Source: Desulfoprunum benzoelyticum | Lineage (GTDB): Bacteria > Desulfobacterota > Desulfobulbia > Desulfobulbales > Desulfocapsaceae | Assembly (NCBI RefSeq): GCF_014201505.1 | Contig: NZ_JACHEO010000018.1 | Location: 1-64,000, forward strand | Length of the DNA stretch: 64,000 nucleotides | Direction of reading: 5' to 3' | Shown: in pieces, positions 29,201 through 35,446 of the stretch | Layout: the number at the start of each line of letters is the position of its first letter | How positions within the stretch are numbered: the stretch's first letter is position 1 | Program-made: the position numbers and the translations under genes | Notes under the pieces: model-generated | The model's database searches: none | Told to the model about the DNA's origin: nothing | The model's input: the letters and a program-made list of their open reading frames with translations, nothing else

Positions 29201-29435
29201 ACGACAGCCCGAACCGGGCCAGAAGCGCCAGCGCCGCCACCCCCCCGGACAGGCAGGCAACCACGCCGACCCTGAAGGCAAGACGGCGGCGGAAGGGGTC
29301 GGTGACATGCAGGTCGCCGGCCTGGTCTTTATGCACCAGGGCGGTACGGCTGTATCCCTGCCGTATCAGTTCCCGGAGGGCGGCGCGACCATCCTCCTGC
29401 TGTGTGAAATATCCGATCAGAACGGCTGAGCCCAC
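20241..29435 (-). CDS. Cyclic beta-1,2-glucan synthase (NdvB/ChvB type, GT84 + GH94)
   Basis: A 3064-aa inner-membrane enzyme that makes cyclic beta-1,2-glucan, a periplasmic osmoregulated glucan. Two N-terminal membrane helices lie near residues 55-110, with further groups near 560-600, 985-1020 and 1090-1120. A glycosyltransferase region between them has VITLDSDTQLP (about 783). A glucoamylase-like part around 1400-1700 includes YEPKRKLFSIGYNV and RPYGAVGRRRVLLSWTGT. The C-terminal half is GH94 phosphorylase-like with GTGDWNDGMNLVG near 2745, the catalytic Asp region that sets ring size. The length matches rhizobial NdvB/ChvB (about 2800-2900 aa) with modest excess. A GTG start at 29435 follows AAAGGATAC. 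Long frames readable on the other strand here are shadows. Confidence 0.93.
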   Translation of the reverse strand: MGSAVLIGYFTQQEDGRAALRELIRQGYSRTALVHKDQAGDLHVTDPFRRRLAFRVGVVACLSGGVAALALLARFGLSSLPLRGLAVSLALVLGCAAIGAVAALVRLRRSRHGVESGIIDDHSRWLMPGESVLILQTPVDSLQRPLALLRESGETHPALFVIHPRRERRIRERDRAVNLPSTQIQEHARRHAGEQAVDPQPNRSVELLQRLRRSRLWIRQVCADLSAASQLEQKTTPAADWILDNEYILEGNTRDVLVNLPPKYYLRLPVLASAGYRGLPCIYGLAKDLVAHIDLRLDRDNVLAFIEAYQSVRTLTIGELWAIPQMLRIALIENIQSFAVTALEDLRERQLADLWANRLTAANRRGSDQLFMILAELAKAEPQPSPYFGAQLVGLLYDEAAALSPVQSWLERTFKDPLYDLILREQNRQTIEQLSCGNAFTSLRRLALLDWREVFEDISRVERILRRDPSGVYAGTDFATRDRCRRAIEELALASARTEEQVAEEVIELASRAGVEADGDEGRSHVGTWLVGAGRAELARLLACREARRYRLLAWIYRHHTAFYLAAVGSFSLLLAVAIAVFVLLPGSPGVVSPPLRALLVLLLLIPVSQLAIEVVNYLISRLLPPRTLPKMDFEDKGIPDAFRTLVVVPMMLVDAATIQSEVEKLEIRYLANKEANLYFSLFADYSDAPTPSCEEDSRLLEMATALLSELNRRHDGERFFLFHRPRTWCESEQQFIGWERKRGKLEELNRLIDGTRPETAASLVPVGDQQRLADVRFVITLDSDTQLPHGTARRLVETLAHPLNRPRFDPAGNIVAGTYTIIQPRVSPTLASTSVSIFSRLFADAIGVDPYTQAVSDVYQDLSGEGSYQGKGIYDVHAFSRLLSERFPEGWVLSHDLIEGAHVRVGLASDIELFDDFPQGYQGYSSRTHRWIRGDWQIAAWLLPWAPQSGGGWGTNPLSLLNRWKILDNLRRSLLPAASLGLLLLSWFISPSVGAIAGLVVGLQLLIHPLSLPLTMATSRGGFKYFDLSKVLHDLLRATADAALLPHQAAVAIDAICRVWYRCLISRRGLLEWRAQATFWSASRRQPLFVAGLALATLFSAAVGLTIWRVIPASMPQAAPWLVLWLVSPLLGWLLNLPSGERRRLQPLPAEDRLLLRQVARRTWRYFSAFVSADTSWLPPDNYQVSHQTRLAMRTSPTNIGLWLTSALGASDCGYLTINQVVDRLSASMASIARLERHHGHLLNWYDIGTLAPLEPRYVSTVDSGNLLGSLWVLEQGLGELLHLPLLSGRAFAGLADTGEILKGTLARSGGGGDCLPALQTLLRDWHSPPPAVVHQLGLQRRLAIDLHTVVTSAGPTPWAGELAEQGAAWQVIADRYLTWINILAEKSAAELAPLGEAVLAAIRQDLSRAPSLADLAHGRIEAIMILRQIREQSLPAASPLLPWLDRVLAAFATAQWLAGETLALAERLIMDVRELSAGMDMRFLYEPKRKLFSIGYNVSINRLDGSNYDLLASEARLGSFLAIARGDVPMEHWFSMSRPYGAVGRRRVLLSWTGTMFEYLMPLLFQRSFDHSLLDKAAGEAVAVQIAYGRSHRVPWGISESAFADLDLEKTYQYKAFGVPILGLKRGLEEKLVVAPYATLLALNVAPIEAVQNLKRLAGLGMLAEYGYFEAMDFSRQAQRDPAARDLKRGVIIEAYMAHHQGMAFLALTNFLHDNPFPRRFHSDPRVRAFEALLQERIPTLPPLHLISTRRSEPVLLSGDLIAPTASTFTTPHTTTPMTLLLSNGRYDLMITNSGGGYSGWKGREISRWRADQTCDAMGTFCYLHEREGDCLWSAAYHPVGGRPERYAVDFNLDRAIFRRSDNGIDTETEVSVSPEDDVEVRRITLVNHSSRSRHLSLTSYIELAMAAHNADRQHPAFNKLFIETEALADSQVLLASRRPRSEDDPPLYVAHRLTSGPAATSSVVMEGWQFETDRARFIGRGRNLTRPMGAVQELGNSQGFVLDPILSLRQDLTLEPGQRLQVSLVLAAGTDREAVLLLMDKYSDPHAAGRAMDFAWHSAQQQLQMLRIQPDEARRFQQLASHLLFPNALLRASARRLEDNRKGQAGLWPYGISGDLPIVLITIGEPREVTLVRQVLQARTFWQMHGLSVDLVILNEEAGGYQQPLQERLEQLLQVHSLTAATDRGGAVFLKSANQIPEDDLKLLRAAASVVLIAARGTLPQQLRVPVEATEPLVKMARKRAVMEPSAPLPFMELAYFNSLGGFTPDGREYAIYLGPDTNTPAPWVNVIANPNFGTMVSETGAGFTWYGNSQRNRLTGWSNDPVLDPASEALYLRDEDSGIFWSPTAAPIREPTAYRARHGAGYSAFEHNSHGIEQELTVFVPVDDSGGQPVKLQRLQLTNATRRRRRISVTWYVELTLGENRETSRMHVITRRDEETRALFAHNRYHPDYGERVTFVAMTPPPESYGGDRTSFIGRNRSLAQPIAMELPRLSQRIGAGLDPCAALRVAIELAPGERRDIVCMLGQAESAGQARDLVLGFHDEHAVEDALDRTRVWWDDLLGTVEVHTPELAADLLINRWLRYQSLSSRIWGRSGFYQSSGAYGFRDQLQDSMAFCITRPGLAREQILLAAGRQFQEGDVQHWWHPPGGAGIRSRISDDLLWLPFVTAHYVRTTGDAAILDTEIPFLHAPVLAADEHEQYALPEVSSDRGTLFEHCRRAVAWGQTAGAHGLPLIGTGDWNDGMNLVGAEGKGESVWLAWFLCDVLQGMGELADILRQPEMGRGYRDDRVMLLQRIEQAGWDGEWYLRGTFDDGSPLGSAACTEARIDSLPQSWAWLTGAAEPARAARALESVWRHLVCEDDGLVLLFTPPFDTAEPSPGYIKGYPPGVRENGGQYTHAALWLAMAMARSGDGGRAVQLLRMLNPIEHARDAAAAWRYGIEPYVVAADVYRLPGRIGQGGWSWYTGSAAWMYRAWVEEVLGVQVRGDQLRIDPVIPAGWPGFSMSYRHGEAVYAIEVENPDGCEHGVAWIEIDGQRRAGDLVSLERHSVKHRVRVRMGIAEGP

Positions 29436-29719
29436 ATGTATCCTTTAGCAAACTGCGTTATCCGGATCTCCGACCATTATCGGAAAGTTGATCTGCTGGC
29501 AGGATCCGGACAGGAACCGTGCAGACTGTTCCAGGGGGGATGACTGAGGGAGGGATGGTGCAACCGGAGAGACAGGTTGTCGAGAAGCGCTTCCCTCACC
29601 CTTATATTGCAATTTTCATGCAAGGACGGACACCGGCAGCCGGCCGGGCCACATCTCCGGCCGACACGGCCTGCACCCGGCCACCCCTTGCCGGCGGCAG
29701 CACCGGGAAAGGGGGTCAG

Positions 29720-29745
29720 ATATAACCAGTGGTGAAATATGACCA
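29720..29745 (+). promoter_or_regulatory. Shared activator site, copy A (direct repeat)
   Basis: Half-sites ATATAACCA (29720-29728) and ATATGACCA (29737-29745), starts 17 bp apart. The first also forms a dyad ACCA-G-TGGT. The first CC lies 121 bp upstream of the GG of the sigma-54 promoter at 29846. The same arrangement recurs at four other loci in this window. Confidence 0.7.
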
Positions 29746-29845
29746 TTTCCGGCCGGCCGCTGACGGCAGTCCGGACCACCCTTCGCCGTTCAATTATCCC
29801 TGAAAATCATAACGATGGCCCGGATTCCCGCCGGTCATTCAGTAC

Positions 29846-29861
29846 TGGCACAGCGCTTGCT
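29846..29861 (+). promoter_or_regulatory. Sigma-54 promoter A
   Basis: TGGCAC-N5-TTGCT with exact GG-N10-GC spacing, matching the -24/-12 consensus. It reads towards the YqjD/ElaB-like gene at 30013, with a leader of about 140 bp. Confidence 0.85.
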
Positions 29862-30012
29862 TTATACAGCAGTGGAAGGAGTGTGAGATCCGGTTCTTCT
29901 CGCCTGACGCCTCCGGACCAGTGCCGGGGTTTCAGGACAGGAACAGCGAAGGCTGACATTGAACGCCGACAAAAGATACGATTGAAAACCACATCAAGGG
30001 AGATACCGCACC

Positions 30013-30309
30013 ATGGCAAGCACACACGACAACGCCAAGGCAATGAGCCAGGAAATGCAGACCATCATCAACCATGCCCGCGCACTGGTCGACGCCACCT
30101 CCGGAGAAGTCGACGACCGGATCAAAGAGGCGCGAGCGGCGCTGCAGGAACGGTTGGCGGCGACCAGGGGCGAGGTCGGCGAGTTGGAAGACCGGCTGCT
30201 GGAGGCGGTGGAAAGCGCTGACAAGTACATCCATGTCAAACCATACTACGCCATCGGCGGCACCTTCATTGCCGGCCTGTTCCTCGGCTGGTTCATGTCC
30301 AGGAAATAG
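30013..30309 (+). CDS. DUF883 (YqjD/ElaB) family ribosome- or membrane-associated protein
   Basis: A 98-aa protein: a long amphipathic helix (about 1-75, rich in Ala, Glu, Arg) followed by a single C-terminal membrane helix (GGTFIAGLFLGWFMSRK). This tail-anchored layout is that of E. coli ElaB/YqjD, stress-induced inner-membrane proteins reported to bind ribosomes. AGGGAGA precedes the start. It is the first gene after sigma-54 promoter A, and YqjE-like and further small membrane genes follow closely, so the whole set is probably one stress operon. Confidence 0.88.
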   Translation: MASTHDNAKAMSQEMQTIINHARALVDATSGEVDDRIKEARAALQERLAATRGEVGELEDRLLEAVESADKYIHVKPYYAIGGTFIAGLFLGWFMSRK

Positions 30310-30310
30310 C

Positions 30311-30700
30311 ATGGAACGGCTGCCGATGTTCATCTCCGGAATCACCGGTGCAGCAGGCCGCCTCGGCGGGGCAGCGAGCGAGATCCTTCAGGATCGCCTG
30401 GAGCTCCTGGCCCTGGAACTGCGGGAGGCCAAGATCCGTTTCATCCAGGCGGTGCTGCTGGTCTGCCTGGCCGTGGTCTTTTCCCTGCTCGGGCTGCTGC
30501 TTCTGGTCCTGGCCGGGATATATATCCTGCCCCTCGAATCGCGCCTGTACGGGATGATTGGTGCGGCGGCAGTCAGCATGCTGGCAGGGGGGGGAGCGTA
30601 TCTCACCCTGCTTCGGCATCTGCAGCGAAAACCGCTGGCCTTTGACCAGAGTCTGGCCGAGCTGAAAAAGGACGCCACATGTTTCTCGACCAAGAACTGA
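30311..30700 (+). CDS. YqjE-like phage-holin-superfamily membrane protein
   Basis: A 129-aa protein with an N-terminal amphipathic helix (LQDRLELLALELREAKIRF) and two membrane helices (VLLVCLAVVFSLLGLLLLVL and a second near 80-100). This is the layout of the YqjE/holin 3.6 family, encoded next to YqjD in many proteobacteria. The start at 30311 is 1 bp after the previous stop. Its end overlaps the next gene by 22 bp, indicating coupled translation. Confidence 0.85.
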   Translation: MERLPMFISGITGAAGRLGGAASEILQDRLELLALELREAKIRFIQAVLLVCLAVVFSLLGLLLLVLAGIYILPLESRLYGMIGAAAVSMLAGGGAYLTLLRHLQRKPLAFDQSLAELKKDATCFSTKN

Positions 30701-30885
30701 AAAGCATCGGGGAAGCCAAGAACCGCGTGTCGATCTGTTGCGATCTCCATCGTCGCCTGGTCGATATCGAGATCCAGGAAATCCGATTGGGAACGCGCCG
30801 TACCCTCTCCACCCTGACCCTGGGACTGGCCGTCGCCGAACAGGTCCTCGGTTTTTTTCGGGAAGAAAAATCCCGCCGCCGTTAG
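30679..30885 (+). CDS. Small hypothetical protein of the YqjD-YqjE operon
   Basis: 68 aa, helical and basic (IQEIRLGTRRTLSTLTLGLAVAEQVLGFF), with one weakly hydrophobic segment and a basic tail REEKSRRR. Its position third after YqjD and YqjE matches that of E. coli YqjK, but sequence similarity is not obvious. AAGGA precedes the ATG, which lies inside the end of the YqjE-like gene. Confidence 0.7.
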   Translation: MFLDQELKSIGEAKNRVSICCDLHRRLVDIEIQEIRLGTRRTLSTLTLGLAVAEQVLGFFREEKSRRR

Positions 30886-30931
30886 GAGTCTGGACCATGA
30901 ATGCATGGGGTGGACGTGAAAGGAGAAACGA

Positions 30932-31108
30932 ATGCTGTGGATGACTGCGGTGGTACTTGTGTTCCTGTGGCTGCTGGCCTTTATGGGCAGTTACAGGATG
31001 GGTGGATTTATTCATGTGCTGCCGGCGATTGCCGCCCTCGCCATGCTGATCGGCATGAACCGGGGACGACGTAAAGCCGGCACGGCAAATTACAATCAAC
31101 CGGACTGA
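30932..31108 (+). CDS. lmo0937-family small membrane protein
   Basis: 58 aa with two membrane helices (VVLVFLWLLAFMGSY and FIHVLPAIAALAMLIGM). The pattern of an N-terminal LWLL helix, GGFIHVLL-type turn and second helix is that of the lmo0937 (DUF5670) family, small stress-associated membrane proteins. AGGAG is at 30921-30925. It sits in the YqjD operon between the 68-aa protein and the DUF3185-like gene. Confidence 0.82.
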   Translation: MLWMTAVVLVFLWLLAFMGSYRMGGFIHVLPAIAALAMLIGMNRGRRKAGTANYNQPD

Positions 31109-31128
31109 CGAGGTCGGGGAGGAACCAG

Positions 31129-31350
31129 ATGAAAACACCATTTCTAATTGCCATTATCCTGATTGCCATCGGAGTTGCGGCCTTCGCCTACCAGGGCATC
31201 ACCTACACGACCAGCGAAAAGGTCGTCGATATCGGTCCGCTCCAGGTGACGGCGGATACGACCAGAACCCTGCCGTTGCCGCCGATTGTCGGCGCCATCG
31301 CCCTTATCGGCGGCATTGTGGTGCTGGTGATGGGCACCAGGAAAAAATGA
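31129..31350 (+). CDS. DUF3185-like small membrane protein
   Basis: 73 aa with two membrane helices (FLIAIILIAIGVAAFAYQG and IVGAIALIGGIVVLVMG) separated by a short polar segment with TYTTSEKVVDIGPLQV. This matches the DUF3185 family layout. It is 20 bp after the lmo0937-type gene, likely the same operon. Function is unknown; such proteins cluster with envelope-stress genes. Confidence 0.75.
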   Translation: MKTPFLIAIILIAIGVAAFAYQGITYTTSEKVVDIGPLQVTADTTRTLPLPPIVGAIALIGGIVVLVMGTRKK

Positions 31351-31468
31351 ACGCAACAGGCGCCTGCACAGACAGCCCCCCGGAACAACACGAGCAACCG
31401 GATCGCCGGAGGAGCCGTCGCCAGGCAGCCGCAAGGATCAACTCCGTGTGGGATGTCGATACTATCAC

Positions 31469-31828
31469 ATGACAATCATAATCAGGACTATCATGAATGT
31501 GCTGCCGGAAAAGCAGAAGGAAGTACTGCTGACCCTGCTGTCGCTGGTTGAGCCGCCGATAAACGCCGGCTGCCTGAGTTATGACATCCTCGGCGACATC
31601 GAAGACAGAAATGTTTTCAGCCTGATTTCGGAATGGCAGAGCCGCCGGCAACTGAACCGTCATCTGACGTCCGAGACATTCAGCGTCCTGCTCGGGACCA
31701 GGAGCATGTTGTCCGAACCCATGAAAATTCAAATTATTACAGTTTCAGATATCGAAGGCATAGAGGCCGTCAACGCGATACGAAAAAAGGTGGCGGCCCC
31801 CGGCAGGTTCACCTGGGAGGGAGCCTGA
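31469..31828 (+). CDS. Hypothetical protein, possible antibiotic-biosynthesis-monooxygenase (ABM) fold
   Basis: 119 aa. The opening MTIIIRTIMNVLPEKQKEVLLTL and the later SLISEWQSRRQLNRHLTSETFSVLLG have the pattern of ABM-fold dimeric alpha/beta proteins (strand, helix, then a Trp and His-containing middle). No catalytic residue is certain. ATG 31469 is preferred because the ABM-like strand begins there; an earlier in-frame ATG is at 31448. It may be the last gene of the YqjD operon. Confidence 0.6.
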   Translation: MTIIIRTIMNVLPEKQKEVLLTLLSLVEPPINAGCLSYDILGDIEDRNVFSLISEWQSRRQLNRHLTSETFSVLLGTRSMLSEPMKIQIITVSDIEGIEAVNAIRKKVAAPGRFTWEGA

Positions 31829-31831
31829 CGC

Positions 31832-32023
31832 CATGAACGTTCTCCTTGTCTCCCCCAGATTTCCCGATACCTTGCGGTCCTTCACCTGCGCCCTGAGCTT
31901 TGCACCTGCTGCTGTGGACCCTGAGTCGCAGGCCGAGACTGGTGCCGACGGCCATACCACTATCCAGCTACGGCTCCCATTACCGCAAGACCTGTGAGCT
32001 CCATATTCATGGGGCCGGATGAT
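31832..32023 (+). pseudogene. Remnant of a B12-binding radical SAM protein (N- and C-terminal ends joined)
   Basis: The start MNVLLVSPRFPDTLRSFTCALSF resembles the first residues of B12-binding-domain radical SAM proteins (cobalamin fold start, LLVYPxFPDTFWSF). From about 31906 another frame reads HLLLWTLSRRPRLVPTAIPL and then YGSHYRKTCELH, which resembles the C-terminal end of the same family (a DUF4070-like tail). Everything between, some 400 residues including the radical SAM Cys triad, is missing. The simplest reading is a large internal deletion with a frame change. Based on remembered family patterns, not a search. Confidence 0.5.
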
Positions 32024-32142
32024 TAGCGCACGACTGTCATCGTTTATTTTGCAGCGAAGTGCCGGAAAAGAGGGCCGCGCCGTTCCCGGCTCTGATATGA
32101 TGCAGGCGACGCAGGAGTTGATAATCGGCAATGGAGGCCATC

Positions 32143-35100
32143 ATGACAGCACGCAGGAAAACCCCGGACCCGGCGACGAAGACCACGCCGGTTGCCGCAA
32201 ATACCAGACCCCGAAAAGTCGCCGAGCAGAAGGGCGAGGTACAGGAACTCGCCGAACCGCGGGCCGACTTTCCGATCGTCGGCATCGGCGCTTCCGCCGG
32301 GGGGCTGGCGGCCTTTGAAGCCTTCTTCTCCGGCATGCCGGCCGACCGCCCTCCCGGCATGGCCTTTGTCCTGGTGCAGCATCTGGCCCCGGACCACAAG
32401 AGCATCCTCACCGATCTCATCAAGCGCTACACCAGCATGCAGGTCTTCGAGGTCGAGGACGGAATGGCGGTGCAACCCAACTGCGCTTACATCATCCCGC
32501 CGAACCGCGACATGGCCTTTCTGGGCGGCAGCCTGCAGTTGCTCGAACCCTCCGCCCCCCGCGGCCGGCGGATGCCGATCGACTTCTTTTTCCGCTCGCT
32601 GGCCCAGGATCAGCACGAGCGGGCGATCTGCATCGTCCTCTCCGGCACCGGCAGTGACGGAACCCAGGGACTGAGGGATATCAAGGCCGAGGGCGGCATG
32701 GCCATGGCCCAGAGGCCGAATTCGACCGAGTACGACGGCATGCCGCGCAGCGCCATCGCCACCGGCCTGGTGGACTACGAGCTGCTGCCGGCCGAGATGC
32801 CGGCTCAACTCATGGCCTACGCCGCCCACGCCTTCGGCAGGAACGCCCAGGCTGCTCCCCGCCCGGACTCGAAAAACGACGGCGCCCTGAAAAAGATCTT
32901 CATCCTGCTGCGCGCCCAGACCGGCCACGATTTTTCCCAGTACAAACCGAACACCATCAATCGCCGTATCGAACGACGGTTGGCCATCCACCAGATTGAA
33001 GCGCTAGACAACTACGTCCAGTACCTGCAGCAGAAACCCGCCGAGGTCGAAGCGCTGTTTCGCGACCTGCTGATCGGCGTCACCGGTTTCTTCCGTGATC
33101 CGGAGGCCTTCCGGCAACTCGAGGAACAGGTCATCCCCGCCCTCTTTGCCGACAGGCCGGCGGGCAGCCTGATCCGTGTCTGGTCAGCCGGCTGCGCCAC
33201 CGGCGAAGAGGCCTTTTCACTCGCCATCCTCCTGCAGGAGCAGCTCGACAAACTGCATCGGAGCCATACCGTGCAGATCTTTGCCACCGACATCGACAGC
33301 CAGGCGATCGCTACGGCCCGCACCGGTCTCTATCCGGCCAGCATCGCCGCTGATATCGGCGCCGAGCGGCTGGCCGGTTTCTTTACCGCCGAGACCGACG
33401 GCAGCGCCTACCGCATCAATAAACGCATCCGCGACATGCTGGTCTTTTCCGAACAGAACGTCATCAAGGACCCGCCCTTCTCCAGGATCGATCTGCTCAG
33501 TTGCCGCAACCTTCTGATTTACATGGGGGCCGAACTCCAGAAAAAACTGATCCCGCTCTTCCATTACGCGCTGAACCCGGGCGGGTTTCTCTTTCTCGGC
33601 ACCTCGGAAACCGTCGGCGAATTCGGCGATCTGTTCGTGCCCCTCGACCGCAAACTGAAACTGTACCGCCGCCAGGAGGATTTCCACGGGATGCAGCGCG
33701 TGACCTTCGACCGGTTGCTGCCGGCAAGGGCGGCGGTCGGCGCGATCCAACCGAAGAACATCGGTAACAGCGCCACGCCGGGAAAAATGTCACTGCGCGA
33801 CCTGACCGAGCAGGCCCTGCTGCGGCAGATCGCCCCAACCGGGGCCCTGGTCAACGGCCACGGCGACATTCTCTATCTCCACGGCCGCACCGGCATGTAT
33901 CTGGAACCGGCCCCGGGTGAGGCCGGGGTCAACAATATCCTGAAGATGGCCCGGGAAGGGTTGCGCGGCGAACTGGCCACCGCCCTGCACAGGGCCGCGG
34001 GAACCAGGGACCAGGTGCGCCGCACCGGTCTGCTGGTCAAGACCAACGGCGATTTCACCCCGACCAACCTGACAATCTGCCCCCTGGCCGCCCGTCCCGA
34101 TTCCAGCTCGGGCGGTGGTGGAATGGTCGACCCTGCGACGACACTGTCGGCGTCACTCTACCTGGTCATTCTCGAAGAAGGGGTCTCCTTCGATCCCGCC
34201 CAGGCACGACTGGCCGCCGCCGGCGACGTCGAAGAGGGGGCGGCTGATCCCGACAGCTCCTCCGAGACCCGGGCCAGCGCTCGTATCGCTGCGCTCAGGC
34301 AGGAGCTGTGGGCCAAGGAGGAATATCTCCAGACCGCCAACGAGGAACTCAAATCGACCAACGAAGAGATGCAGTCCGTCAACGAAGAACTGCAATCCAC
34401 CAATGAGGAACTGGAGACGTCCAAGGAAGAGCTGCAATCGATCAACGAGGAACTGGCCACGATCAACACCGAACTGCAGAACAAGGTCAGCGACCTGTCA
34501 CGGGCCAACAACGACATGAACAACCTGCTGGCCGGGACCGGCATCGCCACGATCTTTGTCGATCACAGCCTGCGCATCCTGCGTTTCACCCCGACCGCTA
34601 CCGGCATCATCAACCTGATCTCCAGCGATATCGGCCGGCCGGTGAGCCACATCGTCTCCAACATGGTGGGCTACGACAAGCTGGTGGCGGACGTCCAGTC
34701 CGTGCTGGATTCCCTGACAACCAGGGAAGTGGAAGTGGAGACCGCCGATGGCCGGTGGTACATCCTGCGCATCCAACCCTACCGTACCCTCGACAATATC
34801 ATCGAAGGGGCGGTGATCACCTTTGTCGACAACACCGAGGCCAAGAAAGCGAAGGACGCGCTGCACCAGGCCAACGAGCAGCTGCGACTGGCCGTGGTCG
34901 TGCGGGATGCCCATGACGCCATCACCGTCCAGGACCTGGATGGCCGCATCCTCGCCTGGAATCCCGCGGCGGTGCGGATGTACGGCTGGAGCGAGGCCGA
35001 GGCGCTGGCGATGAACGTCCGCGACCTGGTCCCGGAACGGCTGCAGGAGGAAACCCTGGCCCAGATCCATCGACTGAGCCGGGCGGAGATTCTCGAACCG

Positions 35101-35256
35101 TACCGCACCCAACGGATCAACAGGGATGGCATGGTCATGGAGGTCTTGATGACGTCCACCGCCCTGATCGATGAAGCCAACCAGGTGTACGCGATCGCGA
35201 CAACGGAGAGGGCGAAGGGGGCAAAGATCGGCCAGCCCCTTGGGGGACCGCAGTAG
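32143..35256 (+). CDS. CheB-CheR fusion with PAS domains
   Basis: A 1037-aa cytoplasmic signalling protein. The N-terminal CheB methylesterase-like domain (about 45-225) has GASAGG, VQHLAPDH and GTGSDGTQG supplying the Ser-His-Asp triad. The CheR methyltransferase part (about 250-500) has NRRIERRL, a SAM-binding WSAGCATGEEAFSLA and ATDIDSQAI. A long coiled coil of NEE-repeats (about 715-790) follows, then two PAS domains. Unlike many relatives it has no C-terminal kinase domain; it stops after the second PAS, and a separate hybrid kinase follows 190 bp downstream. ATG 32143 is preferred because GGAGG lies 5 nt before it; ATG 32131 is an alternative. Confidence 0.9.
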   Translation: MTARRKTPDPATKTTPVAANTRPRKVAEQKGEVQELAEPRADFPIVGIGASAGGLAAFEAFFSGMPADRPPGMAFVLVQHLAPDHKSILTDLIKRYTSMQVFEVEDGMAVQPNCAYIIPPNRDMAFLGGSLQLLEPSAPRGRRMPIDFFFRSLAQDQHERAICIVLSGTGSDGTQGLRDIKAEGGMAMAQRPNSTEYDGMPRSAIATGLVDYELLPAEMPAQLMAYAAHAFGRNAQAAPRPDSKNDGALKKIFILLRAQTGHDFSQYKPNTINRRIERRLAIHQIEALDNYVQYLQQKPAEVEALFRDLLIGVTGFFRDPEAFRQLEEQVIPALFADRPAGSLIRVWSAGCATGEEAFSLAILLQEQLDKLHRSHTVQIFATDIDSQAIATARTGLYPASIAADIGAERLAGFFTAETDGSAYRINKRIRDMLVFSEQNVIKDPPFSRIDLLSCRNLLIYMGAELQKKLIPLFHYALNPGGFLFLGTSETVGEFGDLFVPLDRKLKLYRRQEDFHGMQRVTFDRLLPARAAVGAIQPKNIGNSATPGKMSLRDLTEQALLRQIAPTGALVNGHGDILYLHGRTGMYLEPAPGEAGVNNILKMAREGLRGELATALHRAAGTRDQVRRTGLLVKTNGDFTPTNLTICPLAARPDSSSGGGGMVDPATTLSASLYLVILEEGVSFDPAQARLAAAGDVEEGAADPDSSSETRASARIAALRQELWAKEEYLQTANEELKSTNEEMQSVNEELQSTNEELETSKEELQSINEELATINTELQNKVSDLSRANNDMNNLLAGTGIATIFVDHSLRILRFTPTATGIINLISSDIGRPVSHIVSNMVGYDKLVADVQSVLDSLTTREVEVETADGRWYILRIQPYRTLDNIIEGAVITFVDNTEAKKAKDALHQANEQLRLAVVVRDAHDAITVQDLDGRILAWNPAAVRMYGWSEAEALAMNVRDLVPERLQEETLAQIHRLSRAEILEPYRTQRINRDGMVMEVLMTSTALIDEANQVYAIATTERAKGAKIGQPLGGPQ

Positions 35257-35446
35257 CGATCGGCACCAGGCGCATCGAGCCCACCGCTCTCGGAGCGGAT
35301 GCGCTCGCCCCTCCGCCAACCGATCCAGCCCGTCCAGCCCCCCGCCTGGAGACATCCGGGGGGGGGGAATCCAAGGGACAACGTATCCGGTCGGCCGGAT
35401 GATCCACAGTCAGAGACCGCTCGACAACATCCACGAGGTACAGGAC

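Larger units (their letters stand above)
29436..30012. other. Divergent intergenic region between glucan synthase and YqjD operon
   Basis: 577 bp with no convincing gene. It holds the glucan synthase ribosome-binding site at the left end and, on the right, an activator site and a sigma-54 promoter reading rightwards (listed separately). A short open frame at 29519-29725 has no recognisable content or ribosome-binding site and is not annotated. Confidence 0.6.

Noticed and set aside
29519-29725. 68-aa frame in the gap before the YqjD operon
   Set aside because: It has no ribosome-binding site and low-complexity content, and its end overlaps activator site A.
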